In this document: positions 1-8,784 of the stretch, piece by piece
Position numbering within the stretch: position 1 is the stretch's first letter
Layout: each line of letters starts with the position of its first letter
Source of the DNA: JAAETI01 sp965368515
Lineage (GTDB): Bacteria; Actinomycetota; Acidimicrobiia; Spongiisociales; UBA5794
Direction: 5' to 3'
NCBI GenBank assembly: GCA_965368515.1
Contig: CBDUNF010000007.1
Coordinates: 1 to 37,754, forward strand
Length of the DNA: 37,754 bases
Position numbers and translations under genes: made by a program
The notes under the pieces: generated by a model
The model's input: the letters and a program-made list of their open reading frames with translations, nothing else
What the model was told of the DNA's origin: nothing
The model's database searches: none

Positions 1-229
1 GGCAGCGGAAGACTCCGACCAGCGCGACCACGAAGAAGCCAATCACCTGTACGAGGTGCTCGGCGGAGAAATCGCACCCCTGTACTACGGGGAGGGAGGC
101 AACCCACCAGCGCCGGAGTGGATGAGCAAGGTTCGCCACAATTGGAAGACCCTCGGCCCGTTCGTCACTGCGTCTCGCATGCTCCAGGAATACGGTGAGC
201 GCATCTACAAGGTGGCATCGCCAAGTTGA
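1..229 (+). CDS. glgP: Glycogen (alpha-glucan) phosphorylase, C-terminal end only
   Basis: Reading from base 2, an open frame of 75 residues runs in from the left edge and stops at TGA 227-229. It contains the segments LYYGEG, WMSKVRHNWKTLGPFVTASR and MLQEYGERIYKVA. These resemble the C-terminal end of the actinobacterial-type alpha-glucan phosphorylase family, where a Trp-rich segment is followed by a TLGP...SRML.EY.ER.Y helix. The family releases glucose 1-phosphate from glycogen in the cytoplasm. The catalytic and pyridoxal-phosphate sites lie outside the window, so the call rests on the tail and on the glycogen genes that follow. Its stop overlaps the TTG start of glgX by three bases, which suggests translational coupling. 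Confidence 0.72.
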   Translation, partial: AAEDSDQRDHEEANHLYEVLGGEIAPLYYGEGGNPPAPEWMSKVRHNWKTLGPFVTASRMLQEYGERIYKVASPS

Positions 230-2334
230 GTTCTCCCGTATGGCCCGGTGAGTCCTACCCGCTCGGAGCGACCTTCGACGGGTCGGGAACCAACTTCGCC
301 CTCTATGCGGAGAACGCCGACCGGGTCGAGCTGTGTTTGTTCGATGATGAGAACAACGAGATCAGCATCCGTCTCGGCGAGATAACCGCCTTCACCCACC
401 ACGGCTATGTACCCGGAGTGGGACCCGGTCAGCGCTACGGATTCCGGGTGCACGGTCCGTGGGGCCCGGGAGACGGCTTACTGTTCAATTCGGCGAAGCT
501 TCTACTGGATCCGTATGCCAAGGCCATCGAGGGCGAGGTCAACTGGTCGGATGCCGTCTTCGCCCATCAAATCCAGCACCCAGATCGCATCAGCGAGATC
601 GACAGCGCGGCGGCAATGCCGCGCTCGATTGTCGTAGATCCGAGCTTCGACTGGGGCGACGATGCCCCTCCGGGCACTCCCCTGTACAAATCCGTGATCT
701 ATGAGACGCACATCCGTGGAATCTCGATGCAACATCCGGACGTTCCCCCGGATCTGCGGGGCACGTATGCGGCCATGGGCAGCGAACCGATCGTCAAACA
801 TCTGAGCGACCTCGGCGTCTCCGCGGTTGAGTTGATGCCCGTCCATCACTTCGTCTCCGAGCACAGTCTGATCACCCGTGATCTCACCAACTACTGGGGA
901 TACGCCTCAATCGGCTACCTAGCGCCACATGGCGCATACTCCGCATCCGGCCAGCGGGGCCAACAGGTGGTCGAGTTCAAAGAGATGGTTAAGTCGCTGC
1001 ATGCCGCCGGTATCGAAGTGATATTGGACGTGGTCTACAACCACACCGGAGAGGGAGGCATGCTCGGCCCAACTCTGTCCTTGCGTGGCATCGACAACCA
1101 CACCTACTACCGGGTCGACCCCAACAACCGTCGGCGCTACGTCGACTACACGGGAACCGGCAATAGCCTCAACGTCCGCCACCCTGCCGTCCTGAAGCTG
1201 ATCATGGACAGCCTGCGCTACTGGGTGACCGAAATGCACGTCGACGGCTTCCGATTCGATCTCGCGTCAGCACTCGCCCGCGAGCTGCACGCGGTCGACA
1301 AGCTCTCCTCGTTCTTCGATCTGATCCAGCAAGACCCAGTTGTCAGCCGGGTCAAGCTGATCGCAGAGCCATGGGATGTTGGCGACGGTGGCTATCAGGT
1401 GGGCAACTTCCCACCCCTGTGGTCCGAATGGAACGCCAAGTATCGCGACGGTGTCCGTGACTACTGGCGGGGCACCGATTGGGCACTTGCCAACTTCGCC
1501 TCCCGGTTCACCGGCTCATCTGATCTCTACGGTTTCTCCGGGAGACGTCCTCACGCCAGCATCAACTTTGTAACTGCACACGACGGGTTCACCCTCAACG
1601 ACCTTGTCTCCTACAACGACAAGCACAACCTCGCCAACGGCGAGGGAAACCGCGATGGAGAGTCCCATAACCGCTCCTGGAACTCGGGGGCCGAGGGCCC
1701 CAGCGACGACCCGGACATACTCGAGCTGCGCAAGCGGCGCCAGCGCTCCATCCTGATGACCCTGCTGTTGTCCCAAGGGGTCCCGATGCTGCTTGGCGGA
1801 GATGAACTCGGGCGCACCCAGCAGGGGAACAACAACGCCTACTGCCAGGACAACGAGATTTCGTGGTACGACTGGGAGAACACCGATCAATTCCTGTTGG
1901 GATTCACCAAAACGCTGATCGGGATCCGTAATCGGCATCCGGTGTTTCGCCGTCGCCGCTGGTTCGAGGGCCGACGGGTGCACGGCGAGGGTGTCCACGA
2001 CATCGGTTGGTACAACACAGACGGCACTCCCATGTCGGATGAGGATTGGAACCTCGGCTACGCCCGGTCCCTTGCGGTCTTCCTGAACGGTGAAGCCATC
2101 CCCACGCCGGGACCGCAGGGTGAACGTGTAGTCGACGACAGCTTCATGCTGCTGTTCAACGCACACACCGAGGCGGTAACGTTCACAGTGCCCGAGGATC
2201 TCGCCGGGTACGAGTGGCAGGTCGTCCTTGATACCTCCCGAGAAATGACCTGCGCTGATCTGTTGGGAGCGACGGACGCATGGGAGGTCGAAGGATGGTC
2301 GGTAGTTCTGCTGCAACAGGTGGGAACCCCATGA
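226..2334 (+). CDS. glgX: Glycogen debranching enzyme GlgX (GH13 isoamylase type)
   Basis: This 702-aa protein should hydrolyse alpha-1,6 branches of phosphorylase-trimmed glycogen. The N-terminus (PLGATFDGSGTNFALYAENA) is the CBM48-type domain of GlgX/TreX proteins. The GH13 barrel shows the nucleophile Asp345 in VDGFRFDLAS, the acid/base Glu381 in LIAEPWDVG and Asp453 in VTAHDGFTL. The GGDELGRTQQGNNNAYCQD segment is also typical of the family. The length is normal for GlgX. The TTG start at 226 overlaps the glgP stop (TTGA) and gives the expected N-terminus, so I keep it. The stop overlaps the glgA start (ATGA), so glgP-glgX-glgA look like one transcript. Trehalose-forming TreX activity is the main alternative, but no treY or treZ is nearby. 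Confidence 0.95.
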   Translation: MSSPVWPGESYPLGATFDGSGTNFALYAENADRVELCLFDDENNEISIRLGEITAFTHHGYVPGVGPGQRYGFRVHGPWGPGDGLLFNSAKLLLDPYAKAIEGEVNWSDAVFAHQIQHPDRISEIDSAAAMPRSIVVDPSFDWGDDAPPGTPLYKSVIYETHIRGISMQHPDVPPDLRGTYAAMGSEPIVKHLSDLGVSAVELMPVHHFVSEHSLITRDLTNYWGYASIGYLAPHGAYSASGQRGQQVVEFKEMVKSLHAAGIEVILDVVYNHTGEGGMLGPTLSLRGIDNHTYYRVDPNNRRRYVDYTGTGNSLNVRHPAVLKLIMDSLRYWVTEMHVDGFRFDLASALARELHAVDKLSSFFDLIQQDPVVSRVKLIAEPWDVGDGGYQVGNFPPLWSEWNAKYRDGVRDYWRGTDWALANFASRFTGSSDLYGFSGRRPHASINFVTAHDGFTLNDLVSYNDKHNLANGEGNRDGESHNRSWNSGAEGPSDDPDILELRKRRQRSILMTLLLSQGVPMLLGGDELGRTQQGNNNAYCQDNEISWYDWENTDQFLLGFTKTLIGIRNRHPVFRRRRWFEGRRVHGEGVHDIGWYNTDGTPMSDEDWNLGYARSLAVFLNGEAIPTPGPQGERVVDDSFMLLFNAHTEAVTFTVPEDLAGYEWQVVLDTSREMTCADLLGATDAWEVEGWSVVLLQQVGTP

Positions 2335-3722
2335 AGGTTCTCTTTGCCAGCGCAGAGCTGACTCCCCTGGCGCGCGTCGGAGGTCTAGCCGAAGCGGCTG
2401 CGGGACTGGTTGTTGCGTTGCGCGACGCCGGGATCGCCGTGGATCTCGTCCTGCCGGACTACGCGGAGGTCGAGATGGACAACGAGCGTCCGCGCCACGT
2501 CTCGGTACCCGATTGGGCGCAGCCTGCCTCGGCCCGCAGGGGAGAGGTTGCGGGGGTCGGCGACGTCACCCTGGTCAAGGTGCCCGGAATCGTGCGCCCC
2601 CACCCGTACATCGATGAGTCCGGCAAGGGCTGGCCAGACAACGACAGCCGTTTTTTTGGGTTCTCAGCCGCGGTCGCCAGCCTGATTCAGACAAGCGAGC
2701 CAGATGTGGTTCACCTCAACGACTGGCACACCGCCGCCGCTCTCGCCTTCCTCAAGGATCGCCCGCCAACCGTGTTCACCATCCATACGCTTGGATATCA
2801 GGGCTGGGCCGGGCCCGAATGGCTGCCCCGGATCGAGCACAACTTCTCTGCATACGAATGCTTCGGAGACGTCAATCCAGTGGCGGGAGCAATCCAGGTG
2901 GCCGACCGCGTCATCGCCGTCAGCCCGAACTACGCCGACGAAATCCGACTCCCTGAATCGGGTATGGGATTGGACGGCGTTCTCAACGGCATCGGCGATC
3001 GGCTTGTCGGCATCCGCAACGGCATCGACACGGCAATCTGGAGTCCGGAGACGGACGAGATGCTTTCATCCAACTACGCCCGCAACGACCTCGCCGGCAA
3101 AGCAGATTCGCGCAGCGACTTGCTCGCCGAGGCGGGCTGGGAGGACAACGGCTCCCCGATCGTCGGCATAGTCACGAGGCTGGTCGAGCAGAAAGGCATT
3201 GATCTTGCTTTGGAGTCTGTCCGCTACGCCCATGCGATGCCCTTCCGAATGGTGATGCTCGGCTCCGGTGAGAAGCATCTCGCAGATTGGGCTCGTTGGG
3301 CCGCACAGGAGTGGCCGGACAACATGTACTTTGCCGACGGCTACAACCAGAAGTTATCGCACACCATCTTTGCCGGCTCGGACCTCCTGCTGATGCCGAG
3401 TCGATTCGAACCGTGTGGTCTCGCCCAGATGCAGGCGATGGCCTACGGCACCATCCCGGTGGTCACCGATGTCGGTGGCCTCCACGACACGGTGATCGAC
3501 GCTGACGCCGACCGCAAGAACGGGACGGGGTTCCTGGCGGCGACGGTCGATGTCGCCGGCATGGTTGACGCCCTCCACCGTGCGACCCGCGCCTGGCGGC
3601 ACAAACGGCGGAGGACCGCAATCCAAAAGCGTGGGATGGGCCACGACTGGTCGTGGACGAGACCCGCACAGCGCCACATCGCGGTCTACGACGAGATTCT
3701 CTCGTCAGCCTCGCGTCCATAG
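2331..3722 (+). CDS. glgA: Glycogen synthase GlgA (GT5 family)
   Basis: This 463-aa protein should extend alpha-1,4-glucan from ADP-glucose. I start at ATG 2331, which overlaps the glgX stop as ATGA and begins MKVLFASAELTPL, the normal GT5 N-terminus. An upstream in-frame start at 2280 would add 17 unrelated residues. The C-terminal GT-B half has SRFEPCGLAQMQAMAYGTIP and VTDVGGLHDTV, the usual nucleotide-sugar-binding segments. The N-terminal loop reads ARVGGLAEAAAGL, where the classic GT5 motif is KxGGL. Lys15, known in the E. coli enzyme to contact ADP-glucose, is therefore Arg15 here. The protein is short but within the range of GlgA. Convergent glgC follows 36 bases downstream. The start and family are secure; the exact donor preference is less so. 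Confidence 0.92.
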   Translation: MKVLFASAELTPLARVGGLAEAAAGLVVALRDAGIAVDLVLPDYAEVEMDNERPRHVSVPDWAQPASARRGEVAGVGDVTLVKVPGIVRPHPYIDESGKGWPDNDSRFFGFSAAVASLIQTSEPDVVHLNDWHTAAALAFLKDRPPTVFTIHTLGYQGWAGPEWLPRIEHNFSAYECFGDVNPVAGAIQVADRVIAVSPNYADEIRLPESGMGLDGVLNGIGDRLVGIRNGIDTAIWSPETDEMLSSNYARNDLAGKADSRSDLLAEAGWEDNGSPIVGIVTRLVEQKGIDLALESVRYAHAMPFRMVMLGSGEKHLADWARWAAQEWPDNMYFADGYNQKLSHTIFAGSDLLLMPSRFEPCGLAQMQAMAYGTIPVVTDVGGLHDTVIDADADRKNGTGFLAATVDVAGMVDALHRATRAWRHKRRRTAIQKRGMGHDWSWTRPAQRHIAVYDEILSSASRP

Positions 3723-3760
3723 TCGGACCACCGAGGAACCCCGGGGGACAGCGGCCGACT
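3721..3760. terminator. Possible hairpin between convergent glgA and glgC
   Basis: AGTCGG (3721-3726) and CCGACT (3755-3760) form a 6-bp inverted repeat, and the loop contains the 8-bp palindrome CCCCGGGG (3739-3746). The element sits between the convergent stops of glgA and glgC and slightly overlaps both. There is no T-run on either strand, so this is weak evidence for a shared termination site. Confidence 0.22.
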
Positions 3761-5009
3761 AGGCGTACTTGACCTTGTGGCCTTTGCCGATTGCAACCAC
3801 ACCGCCGGGAGAGATAGTGAACTCCTCGGCATCACGCTCGGAATCGAGACCTACTTGACGACCCCGCGGAATCACGACGTGCTTATCGACGATCGCGTTA
3901 CGCACTATCGCTCCGGCGCCCACGTGGACATCGTCGAAGAGGATTGAGCCCTCTACCACCGCACCCGGCTCGACACGGCAATTCGGCGACAGCACCGAGC
4001 CGTGAACCGTGGCGCCGGTGATGATGCAGCCCTGGGACAACATGGAGTTGGCGATATCGCCGGAGCCGAACTCCCCATGCGCGACGATCTTGGCGGGTGG
4101 CAGCGTGCGGGTCGACGTGAACACGGGCCAGTCATCGTTGTAGAGGTTGAAGATCGGGTGGGGGGCGACGAGGTCCATGTTCGCCTCGTAGTAGGAGTCG
4201 AGTGTTCCCACATCGCGCCAATAGTGGCGGTCGCGGGGTGTTTCCCCGGGAACCTCGTTGGTCGTGAAGTCGTAGACATGGGCCTGACCCGAAGCTACCA
4301 ACGCAGGGATGAGATCCCCGCCGATGTCCCTTCCCGATTCCTTGTCCTGCGCGTCGGCATTCAACACATCGACGAGAACTTCGGTAGTGAAGATGTAGTT
4401 GCCCATCGAGGCGAGGACCTCATCGGGGCTGTCGGGAAGCCCCTTGGGATCTTCGGGCTTCTCGAGAAAGGCGTCGATCATCGAGGAGTACCGGTTGCGC
4501 TCGATTACACCAAAGGCACTGGCTTCTTCCCGGGGAACACGAATGCCGGCGACCGTGACCCCCGCACCGCTGTCGATATGGTGCTCGAGCATTTGCTCGG
4601 GATCCATTCGATAGATGTGATCGGCGCCGAACACGAATATGTAGTCGGGATGCTCATCGTCGATCAAGTTGAGATTCTGGAAGATGGCATCGGCCGACCC
4701 GGCGAACCACTGTGGCCCGCGTCGCATTTGCGCCGGCACCGACGTCACGTAGTTGCCCAGGAAGGTCGACATGCGCCATGTTGTCGACAGGTGAACATCG
4801 AGGCTGTGGCTCTTGTATTGGGTGAGTACAACTATCTTGCGGTACCCCGCGTTGGCGAGGTTGGAGAGCGCAAAGTCGATCAGCCGATACTGGCCACCGT
4901 AGGGGACAGCGGGTTTCGCTCGCACCGAAGTCAGGGGAAGCAGTCGCGTCCCCTGCCCTCCCGCTAGAACCATCGATAGAACATCTGGTGCAGTAGAACG
5001 CGTAGACAT
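3759..5009 (-). CDS. glgC: Glucose-1-phosphate adenylyltransferase (ADP-glucose pyrophosphorylase)
   Basis: This 416-aa cytoplasmic enzyme makes ADP-glucose from ATP and glucose 1-phosphate, the committed step of bacterial glycogen synthesis. The N-terminus has the nucleotidyltransferase signature VLAGGQGTRLLPLTSVRAKP, followed by PYGGQYRLIDFALSNLANAG. FVFGADHIYRMD is the catalytic/metal-binding segment. HYWRDVGTLDSYYEANMDL and FLEKPEDP bind the sugar phosphate. The C-terminal third is the left-handed beta-helix with hexapeptide repeats, as in ISQGC/NCRVEPGAVVEGSIL-type stretches. I choose ATG 5009 (MSTRSTAPDV) over the upstream 5027 start because it places the GGQGTR loop at the usual distance. 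The gene is convergent with glgA and divergent from glgB, with a 93-bp gap that probably holds both promoters. Confidence 0.96.
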   Translation of the reverse strand: MSTRSTAPDVLSMVLAGGQGTRLLPLTSVRAKPAVPYGGQYRLIDFALSNLANAGYRKIVVLTQYKSHSLDVHLSTTWRMSTFLGNYVTSVPAQMRRGPQWFAGSADAIFQNLNLIDDEHPDYIFVFGADHIYRMDPEQMLEHHIDSGAGVTVAGIRVPREEASAFGVIERNRYSSMIDAFLEKPEDPKGLPDSPDEVLASMGNYIFTTEVLVDVLNADAQDKESGRDIGGDLIPALVASGQAHVYDFTTNEVPGETPRDRHYWRDVGTLDSYYEANMDLVAPHPIFNLYNDDWPVFTSTRTLPPAKIVAHGEFGSGDIANSMLSQGCIITGATVHGSVLSPNCRVEPGAVVEGSILFDDVHVGAGAIVRNAIVDKHVVIPRGRQVGLDSERDAEEFTISPGGVVAIGKGHKVKYA

Positions 5010-5102
5010 ACGCACATATTGCCACACTCATCGGTGCACTCGCATTCTGGTATGCGCCGTTTCCGGCTTCTTGCCGGTACCTCAACAAGGTAACTTGGCA
5101 CT
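5010..5102. promoter_or_regulatory. Divergent glgC/glgB promoter region with two inverted repeats
   Basis: The 93-bp gap between divergent glgC and glgB must carry both start regions. Two adjacent perfect inverted repeats are visible. CCGGC-TTCTT-GCCGG lies at 5063-5077, and TACCT-CAACA-AGGTA lies at 5078-5092. They abut directly and have the same 5-5-5 geometry. AAGG at 87-90 of that block (5087-5090) may also serve as the ribosome binding site of glgB. I cannot assign convincing -35/-10 boxes on either strand. The repeats could be operators controlling both genes or short hairpins in the leader. Confidence 0.35.
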
Positions 5103-6971
5103 ATGACTCATGATCCCCGCCCCTTCACCGACGACGACCGCTGGTCTTTCAACGGCGGAACGCACACCTCGTTGTACGACGTGCTCGGCGCACACGCCGA
5201 TGCGAAGGGCACGTACTTCCGGGTGTGGGCACCTTCTGCAGCCAGGGTCGAGGTGGTCGGGAACTTCAACTCTTGGTCCAACGGATGGGCGCTGAACCCG
5301 GACTCGTCCGGCATTTGGAACGGACACATCCCCGGCGTCGGCCATGGCGATGTCTACAAGTATCGGATCTACCCCGAGGGTGGCGGACCCGCCTTTGACA
5401 AAGCCGACCCGAATGGGTTTAGGACCGAGGAGCCGCCTGCAACCGGCTCGATGGTCTGGGATCTGAGCTACGAATGGACCGACCAGGCCTGGATGGCAAC
5501 GCGGGGCGCCAACAATGCGCTGGACGCACCCATCTCGATCTACGAGCTCCATCTTGGTTCGTGGCGATATGAGCCCGGCGGTTACCGGGCAATTGCGCAC
5601 CAACTCGCCGACTACATCAGTGACACCGGTTTTACACATGTCGAACTTCTCCCCGTCATGGAACATCCGTTCTACGGGTCGTGGGGATACCAATCAACGG
5701 GGTACTACGCGGCTAGCGCACGATATGGGACTCCACAGGATCTGATGTATCTCGTTGACCACCTTCACAAGAACGGCATTGGCGTCATTCTCGACTGGGT
5801 TCCGTCACACTTCCCCTCCGACAGCCACGGCTTGGCGGATTTCGACGGTACCCATTTGTATGAGCACAGCGATCCCCGCGTCGGATATCACCCCGACTGG
5901 GACAGCCTCATCTTCAATTACGACCGCTACGAGGTGCGCAGCTTCCTGATGTCTTCCGCAATGTTCTGGTTGGACAAGTATCACGCTGATGGCATCCGAG
6001 TCGATGCGGTGGCCTCGATGCTCTACCGCGACTACTCACGCAACGACGGTGAATGGATCCCAAACGAGTTCGGGGGCAGAGAAAACCTGGGGGCGATCTC
6101 GCTGCTCAAACTGATCAATCGGGCGGCGTACGCCCGGTTCCCCGACATTCAGATGTATGCGGAGGAGTCAACCGCCTTTCCCATGGTCACCCACCCCACC
6201 GACGTCGGCGGTCTCGGATTCGGCCAGAAGTGGGATATGGGTTGGATGAACGACACTCTGGAGTACATATCGCGCGATCCGGTCCACAGGCGTCATCACC
6301 ATTCCGAGCTCAGTTTTCGGATGGTCTACGCATTCAACGAGAACTTCACCCTCCCCCTGTCCCACGATGAGGTGGTCCATGGGAAAGGGTCCCTGCTCGG
6401 CAAGCAGCCGGGTGATCGGTGGCAACAGTTCGCCGGGCTGCGGCTGCTCTTTGCGTACCAGTGGGCGCAGCCCGGTAAGAAGCTTCTCTTCATGGGCGGC
6501 GAATTCGGTGTGGACGCCGAATGGAACCACGAGCTTGAGCTCGATTGGGGGCTCATCGCCAACGACGAGAACGTCGGCCTCAGCCGGTGGGTAGCCGACC
6601 TCAATGCATTGCTGCGTGAGCAACCGTCGCTGCATCAGCGCGACTGTGATCCTCGCGGTTTTCAGTGGGTCGTTGGGGATGACGACGCCAACAGTGTCTA
6701 TGCGTTCCTGCGTTTCGACCATAACGACAATCCACTCCTCTTCGTCGCCAACTTCACACCGGTGGTTCGCAACGACTACACCCTCGGGGTGCCCGTTGCG
6801 GGCGAATGGGTGGAGGTCCTCAACGGTGATGATCTCCGCTACGGCGGAAGCGGGATCCTCAACCCGGGACCGCTGCAAACAGGCGCAACCGGCGCCCACG
6901 GGTTCGAACAGACTCTGTCGATAACCGTTCCTCCGCTTACCGGCGTTTTCCTGACCCCCAGATCGAGCTGA
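5103..6971 (+). CDS. glgB: 1,4-alpha-glucan branching enzyme GlgB (GH13)
   Basis: This 622-aa enzyme cuts alpha-1,4 chains and rejoins them through alpha-1,6 bonds to branch glycogen. After about 30 residues comes the CBM48 domain (TYFRVWAPSAARVEVVGNFN). The catalytic barrel then shows the nucleophile Asp301 in GIRVDAVASMLYRDYSR, the AEEST segment with Glu354/Glu355, and LSHDEVVHGKGSLL with the third carboxylate. ISIYELHLGSWR and HFPSDSHGLADFDGTHLYEH are branching-enzyme signatures that separate it from GlgX. The protein is shorter than E. coli GlgB because it lacks the extra N-terminal module, as is common in many bacteria. The ATG at 5103 is the first plausible start. The gene is transcribed away from glgC. 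Confidence 0.96.
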   Translation: MTHDPRPFTDDDRWSFNGGTHTSLYDVLGAHADAKGTYFRVWAPSAARVEVVGNFNSWSNGWALNPDSSGIWNGHIPGVGHGDVYKYRIYPEGGGPAFDKADPNGFRTEEPPATGSMVWDLSYEWTDQAWMATRGANNALDAPISIYELHLGSWRYEPGGYRAIAHQLADYISDTGFTHVELLPVMEHPFYGSWGYQSTGYYAASARYGTPQDLMYLVDHLHKNGIGVILDWVPSHFPSDSHGLADFDGTHLYEHSDPRVGYHPDWDSLIFNYDRYEVRSFLMSSAMFWLDKYHADGIRVDAVASMLYRDYSRNDGEWIPNEFGGRENLGAISLLKLINRAAYARFPDIQMYAEESTAFPMVTHPTDVGGLGFGQKWDMGWMNDTLEYISRDPVHRRHHHSELSFRMVYAFNENFTLPLSHDEVVHGKGSLLGKQPGDRWQQFAGLRLLFAYQWAQPGKKLLFMGGEFGVDAEWNHELELDWGLIANDENVGLSRWVADLNALLREQPSLHQRDCDPRGFQWVVGDDDANSVYAFLRFDHNDNPLLFVANFTPVVRNDYTLGVPVAGEWVEVLNGDDLRYGGSGILNPGPLQTGATGAHGFEQTLSITVPPLTGVFLTPRSS

Positions 6972-7011
6972 AGGATTCAGTTCAGCCAATCTGTGACCGA
7001 TAACCCTGCTC

Positions 7012-7929
7012 ATGCCATCTGCAATAGAGTTCTCGCACGTCACAAGACGCTTTGGATCCATCACCGCAATTGATGACCTGACGCTTTCTGTTCCTGAAGG
7101 TGCGATCACCGTTCTGCTCGGTCCAAACGGTGCGGGAAAGACCACAACCGTCCGGCTCACGACCGGCGCACTCGGCGCCGATGAGGGCTCGATCCGAGTT
7201 CTCGGCCTCGACCCGGTGACGGAGGGAGACGAAGTCCGGGCACGTACTGCTGTCGTTCCTCCGAAACCGGCGCTGTACGACCAGCTCAACGGATGGGACA
7301 ACCTCGGCTTCACGGCCGACATATTCGGCGCCGACCACGACGCGATACTGCCTGCGGCCCAACGATTCGGCATCGACCATGCGCTCGATCTCAGCGTGGG
7401 TGGCTACTCGACGGGGATGCGAACCCGGCTTGCCCTGGCGAGGGCCGTTCTCCACGATCCTGAAGTGCTGCTGCTCGACGAGCCGACCGCCGGTCTCGAC
7501 CCGGAATCTGCCCGCGCCGTGCTCAACCTCATCAGGGAATTGGCCGGGCGAGGCAGAACGATCGTGCTCTGCACACACCTTCTCCACGAAGCAGAGGGCG
7601 TCGCCGATCAGGTTGTCCTCATGGGTGCCGGTCAGGCTCAGATCGTCGGCAGCCAAGACGATCTTGCCGATAGGTTCGTCACCAATCCGTCGGTGATTCT
7701 CGACGCAGAAGACCGCCAGGCTCTCTCTCACATCGGGGAGCACAAACACGTCATATCGACCGAGTGGAATGGCTCGGTGCACGTTCGCCTGACCCATCTC
7801 GATAACCTCCCCGATCTGGTCGCCGACCTGGTTGCGGGCGGAGCCCGGATAACGAGGGTCGAGCCGGACAATCCGACGCTGGAGACTCTCTACTTCGAGA
7901 TGCAGCGATCACTGCGGGAGGCAAGATGA
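7012..7929 (+). CDS. ABC transporter ATP-binding protein (ABC-2 type exporter)
   Basis: This 305-aa cytoplasmic ATPase energises the membrane protein encoded directly downstream. Visible motifs are Walker A (GPNGAGKTTT), the signature region (VGGYSTGMRTRLALARA), Walker B (VLLLDEPTAGLDPESA) and the switch His (CTHLLHEAE). About 85 residues after the nucleotide-binding domain form a C-terminal extension typical of the DrrA/CcmA-like exporter ATPases, ending LETLYFEMQ. The signature has VGGYS instead of LSGGQ, which is usual in this subgroup. The gene follows glgB by 40 bases and overlaps the permease start as ATGA. The substrate cannot be told from sequence; drugs, lipids and peptides are all possible. 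Confidence 0.9.
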   Translation: MPSAIEFSHVTRRFGSITAIDDLTLSVPEGAITVLLGPNGAGKTTTVRLTTGALGADEGSIRVLGLDPVTEGDEVRARTAVVPPKPALYDQLNGWDNLGFTADIFGADHDAILPAAQRFGIDHALDLSVGGYSTGMRTRLALARAVLHDPEVLLLDEPTAGLDPESARAVLNLIRELAGRGRTIVLCTHLLHEAEGVADQVVLMGAGQAQIVGSQDDLADRFVTNPSVILDAEDRQALSHIGEHKHVISTEWNGSVHVRLTHLDNLPDLVADLVAGGARITRVEPDNPTLETLYFEMQRSLREAR

Positions 7930-8750
7930 GACGCGATCGCGTGCTCACCGTTGCTCGAATCGACCTACGCCGGTTGTTCAAGAGCAAGGACTATTGGATT
8001 CCGATGGGGTTCCTGGCAATGGTCTTCTTTGTGGGACTCCCCTTTGGGCTGCTGACCATTATCACGTCGACTTCGAGCAGCGACCTCGTGAACAAGATCG
8101 GAGAGGTGCTGCAATCCCTGCCGGGACCGGTTCAAGAAAACGTCGTCGGGGACACGCCCGCCGCACGAGGCGCCTACATGATGGCGGTCTACCTCTTGGC
8201 CCCGGTGGCGATCGTGGTGCCGCTCACTATCTCGTCGGCGGTCGGGGCTCACGCCATTGTCGGAGAAAGGGAAAGAGGCACCGGTGAGTTCCTGGCTCAC
8301 TCGCCCCTGACGGAGCGAGAGATCTTCATGGGCAAGATGCTCGCCAGCCTGGTTCCCGGGTTCCTGGCAACTGGTGTCGGATTCGCCATCTACTCACTGC
8401 TGGTCAACATGAAGGTTGGCCCGCTCGTAGGCGGATGGTTCTTTCCGACCGCAGGCTGGTGGATTCTGATTGTCTGGGTGGTGCCACCGTTCATTGCCCT
8501 GGCGCTGTCGGTCATATTGTGGGTCTCGTCGAAGGTCCGCAGCACTGCAGCGGCCCAACAAGCTGCGACACTCGTGTCGCTTCCGGTGATCTTCGCGGCA
8601 TACGGCGTGTCGAGCGGTCTGTTGATCAATCCGGTCATCGCCGCGATCGGCATCGGGTTCATCGCATGGGCGCTGGCTATCGCCGGACTCATCTCGGGGT
8701 CACGAGCACTCAACAGAGAAAGCCTGCTTGGATTCGGCGGCGACGGCTAG
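7926..8750 (+). CDS. ABC-2 type transporter permease
   Basis: This 274-aa integral membrane protein should form the channel partner of the preceding ATPase. The N-terminus (DLRRLFKSKDYWIPMGFLAM) is a short amphipathic stretch leading into the first membrane helix. A long extracytoplasmic loop follows, then about five hydrophobic segments between roughly residues 90 and 262. ERERGTGEFLAHSPLTEREIFMGK is the cytoplasmic coupling segment known in ABC-2 permeases (ABC2_membrane_2/NatB-like). The start overlaps the ATPase stop by four bases, so the two are co-translated. No substrate can be assigned. Confidence 0.85.
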   Translation: MRRDRVLTVARIDLRRLFKSKDYWIPMGFLAMVFFVGLPFGLLTIITSTSSSDLVNKIGEVLQSLPGPVQENVVGDTPAARGAYMMAVYLLAPVAIVVPLTISSAVGAHAIVGERERGTGEFLAHSPLTEREIFMGKMLASLVPGFLATGVGFAIYSLLVNMKVGPLVGGWFFPTAGWWILIVWVVPPFIALALSVILWVSSKVRSTAAAQQAATLVSLPVIFAAYGVSSGLLINPVIAAIGIGFIAWALAIAGLISGSRALNRESLLGFGGDG

Positions 8751-8784
8751 TGGCACCGGCCACAGGGAGGGACTGAGCAAGCTC

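Noticed and set aside
4002..4967. 321-aa open frame on the plus strand inside glgC
   Set aside because: It is fully antisense to glgC, which has all family motifs, and its product matches nothing.
6168..7373. 401-aa open frame on the minus strand across glgB and the ABC ATPase
   Set aside because: It is antisense to two well-supported genes, crosses their boundary and has no recognisable motif; a high-GC shadow frame.
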